A stretch of DNA of 64,000 nt, from the NCBI RefSeq assembly GCF_025460765.1, contig NZ_JAMWEG010000015.1, forward strand, positions 62,001-126,000, given 5' to 3'. Under the pieces are notes generated by a model that searched no databases, had not been told where the DNA came from, and saw nothing but the letters and a program-made list of their open reading frames with translations. Positions 8,292-16,960 of this stretch are shown piece by piece (position 1 is the first letter of the stretch; each line of letters begins with the position of its first letter). The stretch is from Micromonospora sp. MA102 (GTDB lineage: Bacteria > Actinomycetota > Actinomycetes > Mycobacteriales > Micromonosporaceae). The translations under genes and the position numbers were made by a program.

Positions 8292-9182
8292 CTAGGCCGC
8301 CGCGGCGGCGGTGCGGCGGCGCACCTCGGCGAGCATCCCGTCCACCGAGCCGGCCGGGTCGGTGACCGGGAACTGGACCGCCCGTACCACCGCCTCCGGG
8401 TCCAGCAGCAGGGTGAGCCGCTTCAACCGGGCCACGCCACCGGCCCGGAAGGTCGGCAGCAGCAGGCCGGCGGCGAGCCGACCGTCCTCGTCGGACAGCA
8501 GCGGGAACGGCAACCGGGCGTGCGCGGCGAAGGCGGCGAGCTGGTCCGGGCGCTGGGTGCTCACCCCCCGCACCTCCGCTCCGGCCGCGCGGAACAGCGG
8601 GTGCCGGTCGGCGTACGTCCGCGACTCCAGCGTGCACCCGGCGGCGCCGGGGATCGCACCCCAGTCCGGCGGGAGGGCCGGTGCGCCGGGCGCGAACGCC
8701 CCCGGGAAGAAATAGAGCACGGTCCACCGCCCGGGCGCCGCGGGCGGCTCCGCGCCGCCGTCGTGCCGGCGCAGGCTCATCGGGGGTACGCGGCGGCCGA
8801 CCAGCCGGTGCGCCCGGCGGGCCTCGGCCGAGTCCTCGTCGGCGGTGGCGGTCAGCGCGCCGTCGCCCATGACGTGCCGGGTGCCCCAGTCCTGAAGGGC
8901 GACCAGCACGGGCAGGAGTGCCTCCCCCTTCTCGGTGAGCAGGTAGTCGTGGCGCGGCGGGTGCGCCGAGTAGGGCTCGCGCCGCAGCACGCCGTGCGTG
9001 ACCAGCCCGCCGAGCCGCTCGGTGAGCGCCCGGCGGCTGACGCCCAGCTCGCGCTGCAGGCCATCGAACCGGGTGACGCCGCCGGCGATCTCGCGCACGA
9101 TCAGCACGGTCCACCAGTCGCCCAGCACGCCGAGCGCCTGCGCGATGCCGCAGTCGGCGTCGCCGAGGTCCGCCCGTCTCAC
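8292..9182 (-). CDS. HxlR-type regulator fused to a peroxiredoxin-like domain
   Basis: A 296-residue two-domain protein. Residues about 8-105 are an HxlR winged helix (DCGIAQALGVLGDWWTVLIVREIAGG, then RFDGLQRELGVSRRALTERL). Residues about 150-290 resemble a BCP/PrxQ peroxiredoxin: LYFFPGAFAPG, then GCTLESRTYAD, GVSTQ and PFPLLSDEDGRLA. Cys11 sits where HxlR-family redox sensors keep a reactive Cys, and Cys183 aligns with the peroxidatic Cys of P-G-C-T-x-E, although about 17 residues separate it from the FFPGAF strand. An oxidant-sensing regulator with its own thiol peroxidase module is a reasonable inference. The GTG start has GGGAGG 7 bases upstream. Divergent from an MFS exporter, its likely target. 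Confidence 0.82.
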   Translation of the reverse strand: MRRADLGDADCGIAQALGVLGDWWTVLIVREIAGGVTRFDGLQRELGVSRRALTERLGGLVTHGVLRREPYSAHPPRHDYLLTEKGEALLPVLVALQDWGTRHVMGDGALTATADEDSAEARRAHRLVGRRVPPMSLRRHDGGAEPPAAPGRWTVLYFFPGAFAPGAPALPPDWGAIPGAAGCTLESRTYADRHPLFRAAGAEVRGVSTQRPDQLAAFAAHARLPFPLLSDEDGRLAAGLLLPTFRAGGVARLKRLTLLLDPEAVVRAVQFPVTDPAGSVDGMLAEVRRRTAAAAA

Positions 9183-9210
9183 ATCCCACCTCCCGCTCGG
9201 CCCGCAGCCC

Positions 9211-9242
9211 CGACTATAGTGCGTTTCAGTTTGGAACTCACT
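9211..9242. promoter_or_regulatory. Divergent promoter region of HxlR-Prx and MFS genes
   Basis: The 83-base gap holds the only AT-rich stretch nearby: a TATAGT box at 9215-9220 and the short inverted repeat AGTT-TGG-AACT (9228-9238). These are candidates for promoter and HxlR-type operator; exact elements are uncertain. Confidence 0.4.
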
Positions 9243-9265
9243 GGCTCGGATCGGGGGTTGGCGGC

Positions 9266-10531
9266 ATGTCCGTCGGGCAGGGGGCCGGGGTGTTCTGGCG
9301 CTGGTGGGCCGCCGGCACCACCAGTTCGGTGGGGTCGGCGGTCGGAGCCGTCGCGTTGCCGCTCACCGCACTGACCGTGCTGGACGCGTCCGCGTTCGAG
9401 ATGGGGCTCGTGGCCGCCGCGAGCTACGTGGCCTGGCTGGTCATCGGGCTGCCCGCCGGCGTGATCGTGCAGCGGCTGCCGCTGCGCGGGGCGCAGGTCG
9501 GCGCCGACCTGGCCCGGGCGGCCGCGGTGGTCTCCGTGCCGCTCGCCTGGTGGTGGGGCCGGCTCACCGTGACCCAGCTGGTGATCGTGGCGCTGGTGGT
9601 CAGCTTCGCCAACGTGCTGTTCGACGTCGCCAACTCCACCTTCCTGCCGGCCATCGTCGGCCGTGACCAGCTGCACGCCCGCAACAGCCTCACCTCGGCC
9701 ACCCACGCCGCCACCCAGCTCAGCGGCCCGTCCCTGGGCGGCCTCGCGGTGCAGGCCCTCGGCGCGGTGCCGGCCGTGCTGGTCGACGCGGCCAGCTACC
9801 TGTTCTCCGCGGCGCTGCTCGGGTCGCTGCCCGCCCGCCGGGTCGACGCACCGGACCGCTGGCCCCCAATCCGCGCCATGATCGGCGAGGGCTGGCGGTA
9901 CGTCACCCGGCATCCGGTGATGGGCCCGACCATGTGGACGGCCACCGCGGTCAACTTCGTCTGCGGGGCGCAGCTCGCCCTCTACCCCCTCTACCTGGTC
10001 CGCGAGCTGCACGCCCCGGCCGCGCTGGTCGGTGTGCTGCTCGCGGTCGAGGGGGTCGGCTCGCTGGTCGGCGCGACCCTGACCCCCTGGATCACCGGGC
10101 GCTGGGGCACCGCCCGGTCGCTGCTGGTCGCCTGCGTGGTGGCCGTCGGCGGGGCGTTCCTGGTGCCGCTGGGCGCCGGCTGGCCGGCGTACCTCGCGTT
10201 CGCGGCCGGCAACGTGCTCTTCGCCGGTGGCGTCGTGGTGCTCAGCGTGACCACCCGCACCTACCGGCAGACCGCCAGCCCACCCGACCTGCTCTCCCGG
10301 GTGATGGCGACGGTCCGCTTCGTCTCCTGGGGCGCCATCCCGGTGGGCGGGCTGCTAGCCGGTGCGCTCGCCGGGCTCGCCGGGGGCCGGGTCACCCTGT
10401 TCTGCTTCGCCGCGGCCACCGTGCTGGCTCCGCTGGCCCTGCTGCTGTCCCCGGTGCGCCACCTGCGCGACCTGGCCGACCTGCGGGTCGAGGAGCCGAC
10501 CGACCGGGAGAGCGTCGCGGCGGCCCGGTGA
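9266..10531 (+). CDS. MFS transporter (drug/metabolite exporter type)
   Basis: A 421-residue major facilitator with 10-12 hydrophobic segments spread over its length, and the group motif AAASYVAWLVIGLPAGVIVQRLPLR (loop 2-3). It resembles the EntS/tetracycline-type exporters that actinobacteria pair with small regulators. Located in the cytoplasmic membrane; substrate unknown. ATG at 9266, weak ribosome site (GGGGTTGGCGGC). Divergent from the HxlR-peroxiredoxin gene, so it is plausibly induced by reactive electrophiles or oxidants. Its stop is only 10 bases from that of the convergent DUF4037 gene. Confidence 0.87.
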   Translation: MSVGQGAGVFWRWWAAGTTSSVGSAVGAVALPLTALTVLDASAFEMGLVAAASYVAWLVIGLPAGVIVQRLPLRGAQVGADLARAAAVVSVPLAWWWGRLTVTQLVIVALVVSFANVLFDVANSTFLPAIVGRDQLHARNSLTSATHAATQLSGPSLGGLAVQALGAVPAVLVDAASYLFSAALLGSLPARRVDAPDRWPPIRAMIGEGWRYVTRHPVMGPTMWTATAVNFVCGAQLALYPLYLVRELHAPAALVGVLLAVEGVGSLVGATLTPWITGRWGTARSLLVACVVAVGGAFLVPLGAGWPAYLAFAAGNVLFAGGVVVLSVTTRTYRQTASPPDLLSRVMATVRFVSWGAIPVGGLLAGALAGLAGGRVTLFCFAAATVLAPLALLLSPVRHLRDLADLRVEEPTDRESVAAAR

Positions 10532-10541
10532 CCTGAAGCCC

Positions 10542-11615
10542 TCAGTCCGGCAGGACGGCCTCGGCGACCCGGCGGGCCCGCGCCGGGCGGGTGAGCACGT
10601 CGACGTTGTCCAGGTACTGGTCCACCGCGCCGACCGGCGGGCGGGCACGCAGCGCCGGGTCCACGATGGCGGCGCGCAGCGCGGCGGTGAACCGCTCGGC
10701 GTGCAGGACGAGGAACGGCCGGCCGTGGAACGGCCGGGCGGCCGGGTCGACCGGCACGGCCAGCCCGGTGTCGTTCGTCCACGCCGCCACCGCCTCCAGC
10801 GCCCGGACCAGCCCGGCCTGCCGCCGGGGCCACCCGCCCGCCCCGAGGGCGACGGTCAGCGCGTCCACCACCGGCGCCGCGGCCGGCACCGCGGCGAAGA
10901 CCGTGCCGAGCCACTTCGCGTACGGGGGCCAGCGGCGGTGCAGCAGCAGGCCGAGCCGCATCAGGTCGCGGGCCAGCCCGGCGGTCACCACCCGGCTGCC
11001 CAGCTCGTCGCCGACCTCGGCGCAGCGGCCGGCCAGGTGCTCGGCCTGCCCGACCCGCTGCCACCCGGCCGCCAGCACGTGCCGCCAGACGTCGTCCGGA
11101 TACCACGCCAGGCGGGCCCGGACGGCGGTGAGCGCCCCGCCCAGCCCGTCGTGGAACACCGCCCCGCCGGTCAGTTCCGCGAGCCGCTGGGTGGGCGTGG
11201 CCAGCCAGTCCGCCACCGTCATTCCGGCCCGCGGGTCCCCGCCCAGCCGGTCCCGCAGCCACACCCCCAGCTCGTCGACGCTCACCCCGTGCCGCTTACC
11301 GTCCGCGCGGGCCACGCCGAGCCGGGCCGTCGGGCCGCCGGTGAACCGGGTCGGCCAGCCGAGGAACTCGGCCGGCAGTTCCGCGTCGAGGACCGCTCGC
11401 ACGGACGCCACCTCGGCCGCGTCGGCGACGAAGAGCTGGGCGCGCGGCCCCCAGTCGTGGTCGGTCGACCGGGGCGTGTCCAGGCTGAGAAGCTCGGAGC
11501 CACCGTCGAGCAGCGCGGCCGCGTAGCGCAGGTCGGGCAGCCGGCGGGCCAGCAGCGGGGCGACCACCTCGTCGTGGAAGCGGTGCGCCAGGGTCAGCCC
11601 AGGTAGGAACGTCAC
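10542..11615 (-). CDS. DUF4037 family protein (nucleotidyltransferase-like)
   Basis: A 357-residue protein of the DUF4037 family. The N-terminus contains LPGLTLAHRFHDEVVAPLL, then GGSELLSLDTPRSTDHDW, where G-S and D-H-D mimic the G-S-x-D-x-D signature of the nucleotidyltransferase fold. The rest is helical (WPPYAKWLGTVFAAVPAA). Biochemical role not known for the family. ATG at 11615, no strong ribosome site. Convergent with the MFS gene and about 60 bases downstream of the haloalkane dehalogenase gene, so co-transcription with the latter is possible. Confidence 0.75.
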   Translation of the reverse strand: MTFLPGLTLAHRFHDEVVAPLLARRLPDLRYAAALLDGGSELLSLDTPRSTDHDWGPRAQLFVADAAEVASVRAVLDAELPAEFLGWPTRFTGGPTARLGVARADGKRHGVSVDELGVWLRDRLGGDPRAGMTVADWLATPTQRLAELTGGAVFHDGLGGALTAVRARLAWYPDDVWRHVLAAGWQRVGQAEHLAGRCAEVGDELGSRVVTAGLARDLMRLGLLLHRRWPPYAKWLGTVFAAVPAAAPVVDALTVALGAGGWPRRQAGLVRALEAVAAWTNDTGLAVPVDPAARPFHGRPFLVLHAERFTAALRAAIVDPALRARPPVGAVDQYLDNVDVLTRPARARRVAEAVLPD

Positions 11616-11675
11616 CCCGCCAGTCTGCGCACGGCGGGCCGCCCGCGCCGCCCGGTTTCCACCCGGCGCCGCCCG

Positions 11676-12533
11676 TCAGCGGAGGTGGTGGCGGTTCGCC
11701 CAGGCGGAGATGGCGGCGGCGATCTCGGCGGGCCGGTCCTCCGGCGCGTGGTGCCCGGCCGGCCCGCACGCCACCGTCTCCAGCGCCGCCATGTTCCGCG
11801 CGCACCAGTCGGCCAGCTCCGGGGTGATCAGCAGCGTCGGTGAGCCCTCGAAGGTCAGCAGCAGCTTCGGTACGCGGTCGCTGGTGGCCAGCCACCGGTC
11901 GTACGCCTCGATCCGGGCGACCAGCTCGGCCGGCTCGCCGCCGAGCGGCATCTGGCGCGCCCAGGCCAGCAGCGGCCGGCGGCTCTCCCGGGTCGGGTAC
12001 GGCGCGAGGTAGGTCTTCAGGTCCTCCTCCCCCACCGGCTGGAGCACCCCGCCGGTGAACGCCTGCCGGACGAGCAGGTCCTGGTCGAGCACGAGCTGCT
12101 CGCCCACGCCCGGCGTGCGGATCGCCTCGGACCGGGCCCGGGCCTGCGGCGAGAGGTCGCTCCACGCCATCGGCTTGACCATGGTCTCCAGGAACGCCAC
12201 GCCGCGGACCCGCTCGGGGTGTCGGGCCGCCCAGTCGAAGGCGAGCGCGCCGCCCCAGTCGTGGCCGACCAGCACCACGTCGGTCAGGTCGAGAGCGTCG
12301 AACCAGGCGTCCAGGTAGCGCGCGTGGTCGGCGAAGAGGTACGGGGAATCGGGCTTGCCGGAGCGGCCCATGCCGATGAGGTCGGGTGCGAGCAGCCGGC
12401 CCGCCCCGATCCGGGGCAGCACGCCGCGCCAGGTGTGCGACGAGCCGGGGTTGCCGTGCAGGAAGACGAACGCCGGGCCGTCGCCGGTCTCGGTGTGGTG
12501 GATGGTCGAGTCGAGCACGCGCGTCTCGGGCAT
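11676..12533 (-). CDS. Haloalkane dehalogenase (HLD-II type alpha/beta hydrolase)
   Basis: A 285-residue alpha/beta hydrolase with the DhaA/LinB-type catalytic pentad: oxyanion and halide-binding Asn28 (FLHGNPGSS), nucleophile Asp92 followed by halide-binding Trp93 (VGHDWGGA), acid Glu116 (FLETMVKP) and the base His in AGHHAPED. These residues are those of subfamily II haloalkane dehalogenases, which cleave carbon-halogen bonds hydrolytically. DLIGMGRSGKPD is also typical. Start ATG 12533 with AAGGAG 9 bases upstream. It follows a MarR gene by 39 bases on the same strand, so the two probably form one autoregulated unit. Natural substrate unknown; an epoxide-hydrolase-like role is less likely given the Asn/Trp pair. 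Confidence 0.88.
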   Translation of the reverse strand: MPETRVLDSTIHHTETGDGPAFVFLHGNPGSSHTWRGVLPRIGAGRLLAPDLIGMGRSGKPDSPYLFADHARYLDAWFDALDLTDVVLVGHDWGGALAFDWAARHPERVRGVAFLETMVKPMAWSDLSPQARARSEAIRTPGVGEQLVLDQDLLVRQAFTGGVLQPVGEEDLKTYLAPYPTRESRRPLLAWARQMPLGGEPAELVARIEAYDRWLATSDRVPKLLLTFEGSPTLLITPELADWCARNMAALETVACGPAGHHAPEDRPAEIAAAISAWANRHHLR

Positions 12534-12572
12534 GTCCCGGCGCTCCTTCGTCAGTCGGATGGGTCGAGTTCG

Positions 12573-13034
12573 TCAGTCGGGTGGATCGAGCGGGGTGTCC
12601 AGCAGCGCGGTCAGGTCACGGACGAACCCCGCCGTGCGCGGGTCGTCCCGGCCCCCGAGGGGGGCGAGCAACTGGCCGAGCAGCGCCTGGACGGTGTCGA
12701 TCGCCGGGCGGACCACCTCGCGGCCGCGGTCGGTCAGGGTGAGCCGGACCGCCCGGGTGTCGGCGGCGTCGCGCTCGCGCCCGACCAGGCCGTCGGCCTC
12801 CAGGGCCCGGGCCAGCTTCGACACGTAGAGCGGCTCCAGGCCGGTGTGGTCGGCCAGCTCCCGCTGGCTCGGGTGCAGGCCGGCGCGGCGCATCCCGTGC
12901 AGCGAGGAGAGCAGCACGTACTGCGCGTGGGTGAGGCCGAGCGGGGCGAGCGCCCGGTCGACCGCCACCCGCCAGCGCATCGCCAGCCGCCAGACCAGAT
13001 GGCCGGGGCTGGGACCGATCGGGATTCCGTCCAT
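12573..13034 (-). CDS. MarR family transcriptional regulator
   Basis: A 153-residue MarR protein: GLTHAQYVLLSSLHGMRR, then PSQRELADHTGLEPLYVSKLARALEADGLV (HTH) and the wing RERDAADTRAVRLTLTDRG. It leads the unit with the haloalkane dehalogenase. A near-perfect palindrome lies just upstream of the ATG and should be its operator. It is divergent from the 5'-3' exonuclease gene, which may share the regulatory region. Confidence 0.88.
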   Translation of the reverse strand: MDGIPIGPSPGHLVWRLAMRWRVAVDRALAPLGLTHAQYVLLSSLHGMRRAGLHPSQRELADHTGLEPLYVSKLARALEADGLVGRERDAADTRAVRLTLTDRGREVVRPAIDTVQALLGQLLAPLGGRDDPRTAGFVRDLTALLDTPLDPPD

Positions 13035-13047
13035 GCCGGAAACCGTA

Positions 13048-13066
13048 CATGTACATGATGTACATG
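13048..13066. promoter_or_regulatory. MarR operator (perfect inverted repeat)
   Basis: CATGTACA-TGA-TGTACATG: two exact 8-bp arms around 3 bases, 14 bases upstream of the marR ATG. A flanking GTAC at 13045 extends the symmetric look to GTACATGTAC. In the marR direction, AATACT/TACTAG at about 13068-13075 could be the -10, so a bound repressor would cover the start of transcription. Confidence 0.65.
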
Positions 13067-13124
13067 GCTAGTATTTTGCCGGCGGGTCCCCCACCTCGTC
13101 GGTGGCCTGTGCCAGGCTGTCGGC

Positions 13125-14048
13125 GTGGCACACCGACCCCCGATCCTGCTGATCGACTCCCCGAGCCTCTACTTCCGCGCCTACTTCGGCATCCCCGAGT
13201 CGGCGGCGAAGACGGACGACGGCCAGCCGGTCAACGCCGTCCGTGGTTTCCTCGACATGCTGGCCCAGCTCGTCCGCACCCGGCGGCCCGACCGGATGGT
13301 CTGCGCGCTCGACCACGACTGGCGCCCGGCGTGGCGGGTGGAGCTGCTGCCGTCGTACAAGGCGCACCGGGTGGCGCCCGAGGGCGGCGAGGTGGTGCCG
13401 GACACGCTCTCCCCGCAGGTGCCGATGATCCTCGAGGTCCTCGACGCGCTCGGCATCACCGCGGTCGGCGCCACCGGCTACGAGGCCGACGACGTGCTCG
13501 GCACCCTGTCGGTCACCCAGCCCGGCCCGGCCGAGGTGGTCTCCGGCGACCGTGACCTGTTCCAGCTCGTCGACGACGACCGCCCGGTGCGGCTGCTCTA
13601 CGTCGGGCGCGGCGTGGCCAAGCTCGACGACTGCGACGACGCGGCGGTCCGCGCCCGCTACGGCGTCCCGGCCAACCGCTACGCCGACTTCGCGGCGCTG
13701 CGCGGGGACCCGAGCGACGGCCTGCCCGGCGTGCCCGGGGTGGGCGAGAAGACCGCGGCCCGCCTCATCGAACGCTACGACGGCCTGCCCGGCATCCTCG
13801 CCGCGCTGGACGACCCGGGCTCCGGCTTCGCCCCAGGGCTGCGCACCAAGCTCAACGCGGCCCGGGACTACCTGGCCGTCGCGCCGAAGGTGGTCCAGGT
13901 CGCCCTCGACGTACCGCTGCCGGACCTGGCCACCGCGCTGCCGACGGCGCCCGCGGACCCGGACCGGCTGCTGGAGCTGGCGCAGCGGTGGAACCTCGCC
14001 GGCTCGTGCCGGCGCCTCGTGGACGCGCTCGCCATGCCCCGCTCCTGA
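13125..14048 (+). CDS. 5'-3' exonuclease (FEN/PolA 5'-nuclease family)
   Basis: A 307-residue stand-alone 5'-3' exonuclease like the N-terminal nuclease domain of DNA polymerase I; the equivalent of Rv2090. Acidic metal ligands occur in LLIDSPSLYFRAYF, GYEADDVLGTL and VVSGDRDLFQLVDDD, followed by the helix-hairpin-helix GLPGVPGVGEKTAARLIERY. It removes RNA primers or flaps during repair and replication. GTG start at 13125 with only a weak ribosome site. Adjacent to helY, as in mycobacteria, and convergent with it. Confidence 0.9.
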   Translation: MAHRPPILLIDSPSLYFRAYFGIPESAAKTDDGQPVNAVRGFLDMLAQLVRTRRPDRMVCALDHDWRPAWRVELLPSYKAHRVAPEGGEVVPDTLSPQVPMILEVLDALGITAVGATGYEADDVLGTLSVTQPGPAEVVSGDRDLFQLVDDDRPVRLLYVGRGVAKLDDCDDAAVRARYGVPANRYADFAALRGDPSDGLPGVPGVGEKTAARLIERYDGLPGILAALDDPGSGFAPGLRTKLNAARDYLAVAPKVVQVALDVPLPDLATALPTAPADPDRLLELAQRWNLAGSCRRLVDALAMPRS

Positions 14049-14054
14049 CGGCCC

Positions 14055-14078
14055 GGCCGGGCCAGGTGCGGCCCGGCC
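14055..14078. terminator. Hairpin between convergent exonuclease and helY genes
   Basis: GGCCGGGCC and its exact complement with loop AGGTGC, in the 33-base gap between the two stop codons; a likely shared terminator. Confidence 0.5.
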
Positions 14079-14081
14079 CGT

Positions 14082-16883
14082 TCAGGCCGCCGCGTGATAG
14101 GCCAGCACGCCCCGGTTGACCGACGCGATCGCCTGCCGGGCGGTGGAGCGCAGCTCGCTGGAGGCGCCACCGGAATCGGCCAACTGGCCGAGGAGGTCGA
14201 CCACCTGCCGGGCCCAGCGGACGAAGTCGCCGGCCGGCATCTCGCCGTCGATCTGGTGCCCGCTGGCGAGCACCTTGGCGAGGGCCTCGCCGCGCGCCCA
14301 CCGGTAGATCGGCCAGGCGAAGCCGAGATCCGGCTCGCGGGTGACCACCAGGCCCCGGGAGGCCTCGTCCGCCTCGATATCGCCCCACAGCTTCAGCGTC
14401 TCGTCGACCGCGTCGACGACCGCGCCGCGCGGCAGCGACGCCCGCTCGTCGACGTCGCGCCGGGCCTCGAAGACCACCACCGAGACCGCGGCGGCCAGCT
14501 CGGCCGGGGAGAGCCCGTCCCACACCTTGCGGCGCAGGCACTCGGCGACCAGCAGGTCGGCCTCGGTCCAGATCCGGCCCAGCGTCCGGCCGGCGTCGGT
14601 GACCTCGCCGTCGGCGGAGAGGTAGCCACGCGCGGTCAGCAGCGCGACGATCCGGTCGAACGTGCGGGCCAGCGAACCGGTCCGCCCGGCCACCCGCTGG
14701 CGCAGCTCCTCGGTGTCGCGCTCCAGGCGGCGCCGCCGCTCGGCCCAGCGGGCGTGCTCCTCCCGGTCCGGGCAGGCGTGGCAGGGGTGCCGGCGCAGCT
14801 CGGTGCGGAGCTGGCTGAGCTGGTGGTCCTCACCGACCGCCTGCCGGGAGCGGCCGCCGCGGCGACCGCCGTGCCGGTCCAGCCCGGTGCCGCTGACCTC
14901 GGCCGCCAGGTCCCGGCGGGCCGCCGGCGAACGGTGGTTGAAGTGCTTGGGCACCCGGATCCGGGCGAGCACCTCCGCCGGGGTGCTGAAGTCGCCGGGG
15001 CTGACCCGCCCGGCCCACCGGTCCTGCGTGAGCACCAGCGGGCGCGGCTCGCCGAAGCCGCCGGTGGCCGGGTCGAGCACCACCGCCAGGCCGGCCCGCC
15101 GGCCCGAGGGCACCCGGATCACGTCGCCCACCCGCAGCCGCTCCAGCGAGGCGACGGCCGCCGCCTTGCGCTGGGTCTGGCCCTGCCGGGCCATGGCGCG
15201 CTCGCGGTCGGCGATGGCCACCCGCAGGGCGAAGTACTCGTCGAAGTCGCCCTGGTGGCAGGACGCCTCGGCGCCGTACGCCTCGATGGTCTCGGTGTTG
15301 CGCTGCACCTGCCGGGCCAGGCCGACCACCGACCGGTCGGCCTGGAACTGCGCGAAGGAGGACTCCAACAGGGCCCGGGCCGGCTCCGCGCCGACGGTGC
15401 CGACCAGGTTGACCGCCATGTTGTAGGAGGGCCGGAAGCTGGACCGCAGCGGGTAGGTGCGGGTGGAGGCGAGGCCGGCGACGTGCCGGGGGTCGGTCTC
15501 CGGCGACCAGACCACCACGGCGTGCCCCTCGACGTCGATGCCGCGCCGGCCGGCCCGCCCGGTGAGCTGCGTGTATTCGCCCGGGGTGAGGTCGACGTGC
15601 GCCTCGCCGTTGAACTTGACCAGACGCTCCAGCACCACGCAGCGGGCCGGCATGTTGATGCCCAGGGCGAGGGTCTCGGTGGCGAAGACGGCCTTGACCA
15701 GGCCGCGGACGAACAGCTCCTCGACGACCTCCTTGAACGCGGGCAGCATGCCGGCATGGTGGGCGGCGAGCCCGCGCTCCAGGCCGTCGAGCCACTCCCA
15801 GTAGCCCAGCACGGTCAGGTCCTCGCCGGGGATGGCCGTGATCCGCGATTCGACCACCTGGCGGATCTCGGTGCGTTCCTCGGGCGAGGTGAGCCGCAGC
15901 CCGGCGGCGAGGCACTGCTGGACGGCCGCCTGGCAGCCGGCCCGGCTGAAGATGAACAGGATCGCCGGGAGCAGGTTCTCCCGGTCCAGCCGCTCGACGA
16001 TGTCGGGGCGCATCGGCCCGCGCCAGCGGGGCCCGCGCCGGCCCGCGCCGGGGCCGGCGCTGCGCCCCTCCCCCAGCTCCAGCCGGCGCACGGTGTCCCG
16101 GGTGTAGCGCAGCAGCTCCGGATGGACGTCGTGCTTGCGGGCCGCGTCGGCGTCGTGGAACAGGTCGAACATCCGCTTGCCGACCAGCATGTGCTGCCAG
16201 AGCGGCACCGGGCGGTGCTCGCTGACCACCACGGCGGTCTCGCCGCGCACGGTGACCAGCCAGTCGGCGAACTCCTCGGCGTTGGAGACGGTGGCGGAGA
16301 GCGAGACCAGGGTGACCGAGGCGGGCAGGTGGATGATCACCTCTTCCCAGACGCCACCGCGGAATCGGTCGGCGAGGTAGTGCACCTCGTCCATCACCAC
16401 GTAGGCCAGGCCCTCCAGTGTGGCCGAGCCGGCGTAGAGCATGTTGCGCAGCACCTCGGTGGTCATCACCACCACGGGCGCGTCGCCGTTGATCGCGTTG
16501 TCGCCGGTGAGCAGGCCGACCTGCTCGGCGCCGTAGCGGTCGACCAGGTCGTGGTACTTCTGGTTGGAGAGCGCCTTGATCGGCGTGGTGTAGAAGCACT
16601 TGCGCCGGGTGGTCGGCCCACCGCCGCCGTCGGCCGCCGCCGGCTTACCGGGCGTGCCACTCAGCGCCAGGTGTACGGCGAACTCGCCCACCACGGTCTT
16701 GCCGGCGCCGGTGGGCGCGCAGACCAGCACGCCGCTTCCCCGTTCCAGGGCCTCGCACGCCTCCCGCTGGAAGTCGTCCAGGTCGAACCCCAGATCGAGC
16801 GCGAATTCGTCCAGGGCCGGAAAGGCGGAAGCCTGCGCGGCCCGGCGGCGCGCCGCGGCGTACCGCTCGGCGGGACTCGACAT
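14082..16883 (-). CDS. helY: HelY-type DEAD/DEAH-box (Ski2/Mtr4-like) RNA helicase
   Basis: A 933-residue superfamily 2 helicase. Walker A is CAPTGAGKT, motif II is DEVH (VVMDEVHYLADRFRGGVWEEV), motif III SLSATVSN, and the C-terminal RecA domain has YTQLTGRAGRRGID (motif VI). The long C-terminal part (about 530-933) is the Ski2/Mtr4-like arch and DSHCT region. Mycobacterial HelY (Rv2092c) is the closest named protein. Likely role: ATP-dependent RNA unwinding in RNA turnover. ATG at 16883 with only GGGG upstream. In mycobacteria tatC follows directly; here the 12.7 kb on the other side is different, so linkage to tat is broken. Confidence 0.92.
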   Translation of the reverse strand: MSSPAERYAAARRRAAQASAFPALDEFALDLGFDLDDFQREACEALERGSGVLVCAPTGAGKTVVGEFAVHLALSGTPGKPAAADGGGGPTTRRKCFYTTPIKALSNQKYHDLVDRYGAEQVGLLTGDNAINGDAPVVVMTTEVLRNMLYAGSATLEGLAYVVMDEVHYLADRFRGGVWEEVIIHLPASVTLVSLSATVSNAEEFADWLVTVRGETAVVVSEHRPVPLWQHMLVGKRMFDLFHDADAARKHDVHPELLRYTRDTVRRLELGEGRSAGPGAGRRGPRWRGPMRPDIVERLDRENLLPAILFIFSRAGCQAAVQQCLAAGLRLTSPEERTEIRQVVESRITAIPGEDLTVLGYWEWLDGLERGLAAHHAGMLPAFKEVVEELFVRGLVKAVFATETLALGINMPARCVVLERLVKFNGEAHVDLTPGEYTQLTGRAGRRGIDVEGHAVVVWSPETDPRHVAGLASTRTYPLRSSFRPSYNMAVNLVGTVGAEPARALLESSFAQFQADRSVVGLARQVQRNTETIEAYGAEASCHQGDFDEYFALRVAIADRERAMARQGQTQRKAAAVASLERLRVGDVIRVPSGRRAGLAVVLDPATGGFGEPRPLVLTQDRWAGRVSPGDFSTPAEVLARIRVPKHFNHRSPAARRDLAAEVSGTGLDRHGGRRGGRSRQAVGEDHQLSQLRTELRRHPCHACPDREEHARWAERRRRLERDTEELRQRVAGRTGSLARTFDRIVALLTARGYLSADGEVTDAGRTLGRIWTEADLLVAECLRRKVWDGLSPAELAAAVSVVVFEARRDVDERASLPRGAVVDAVDETLKLWGDIEADEASRGLVVTREPDLGFAWPIYRWARGEALAKVLASGHQIDGEMPAGDFVRWARQVVDLLGQLADSGGASSELRSTARQAIASVNRGVLAYHAAA

Positions 16884-16960
16884 GTCCCCAAGATTAATCG
16901 GTACCGACGACGACCACCCCCCAAGGCCGTCCGGCAGGTGGGTCGGAGCGGGTCGGTAGG

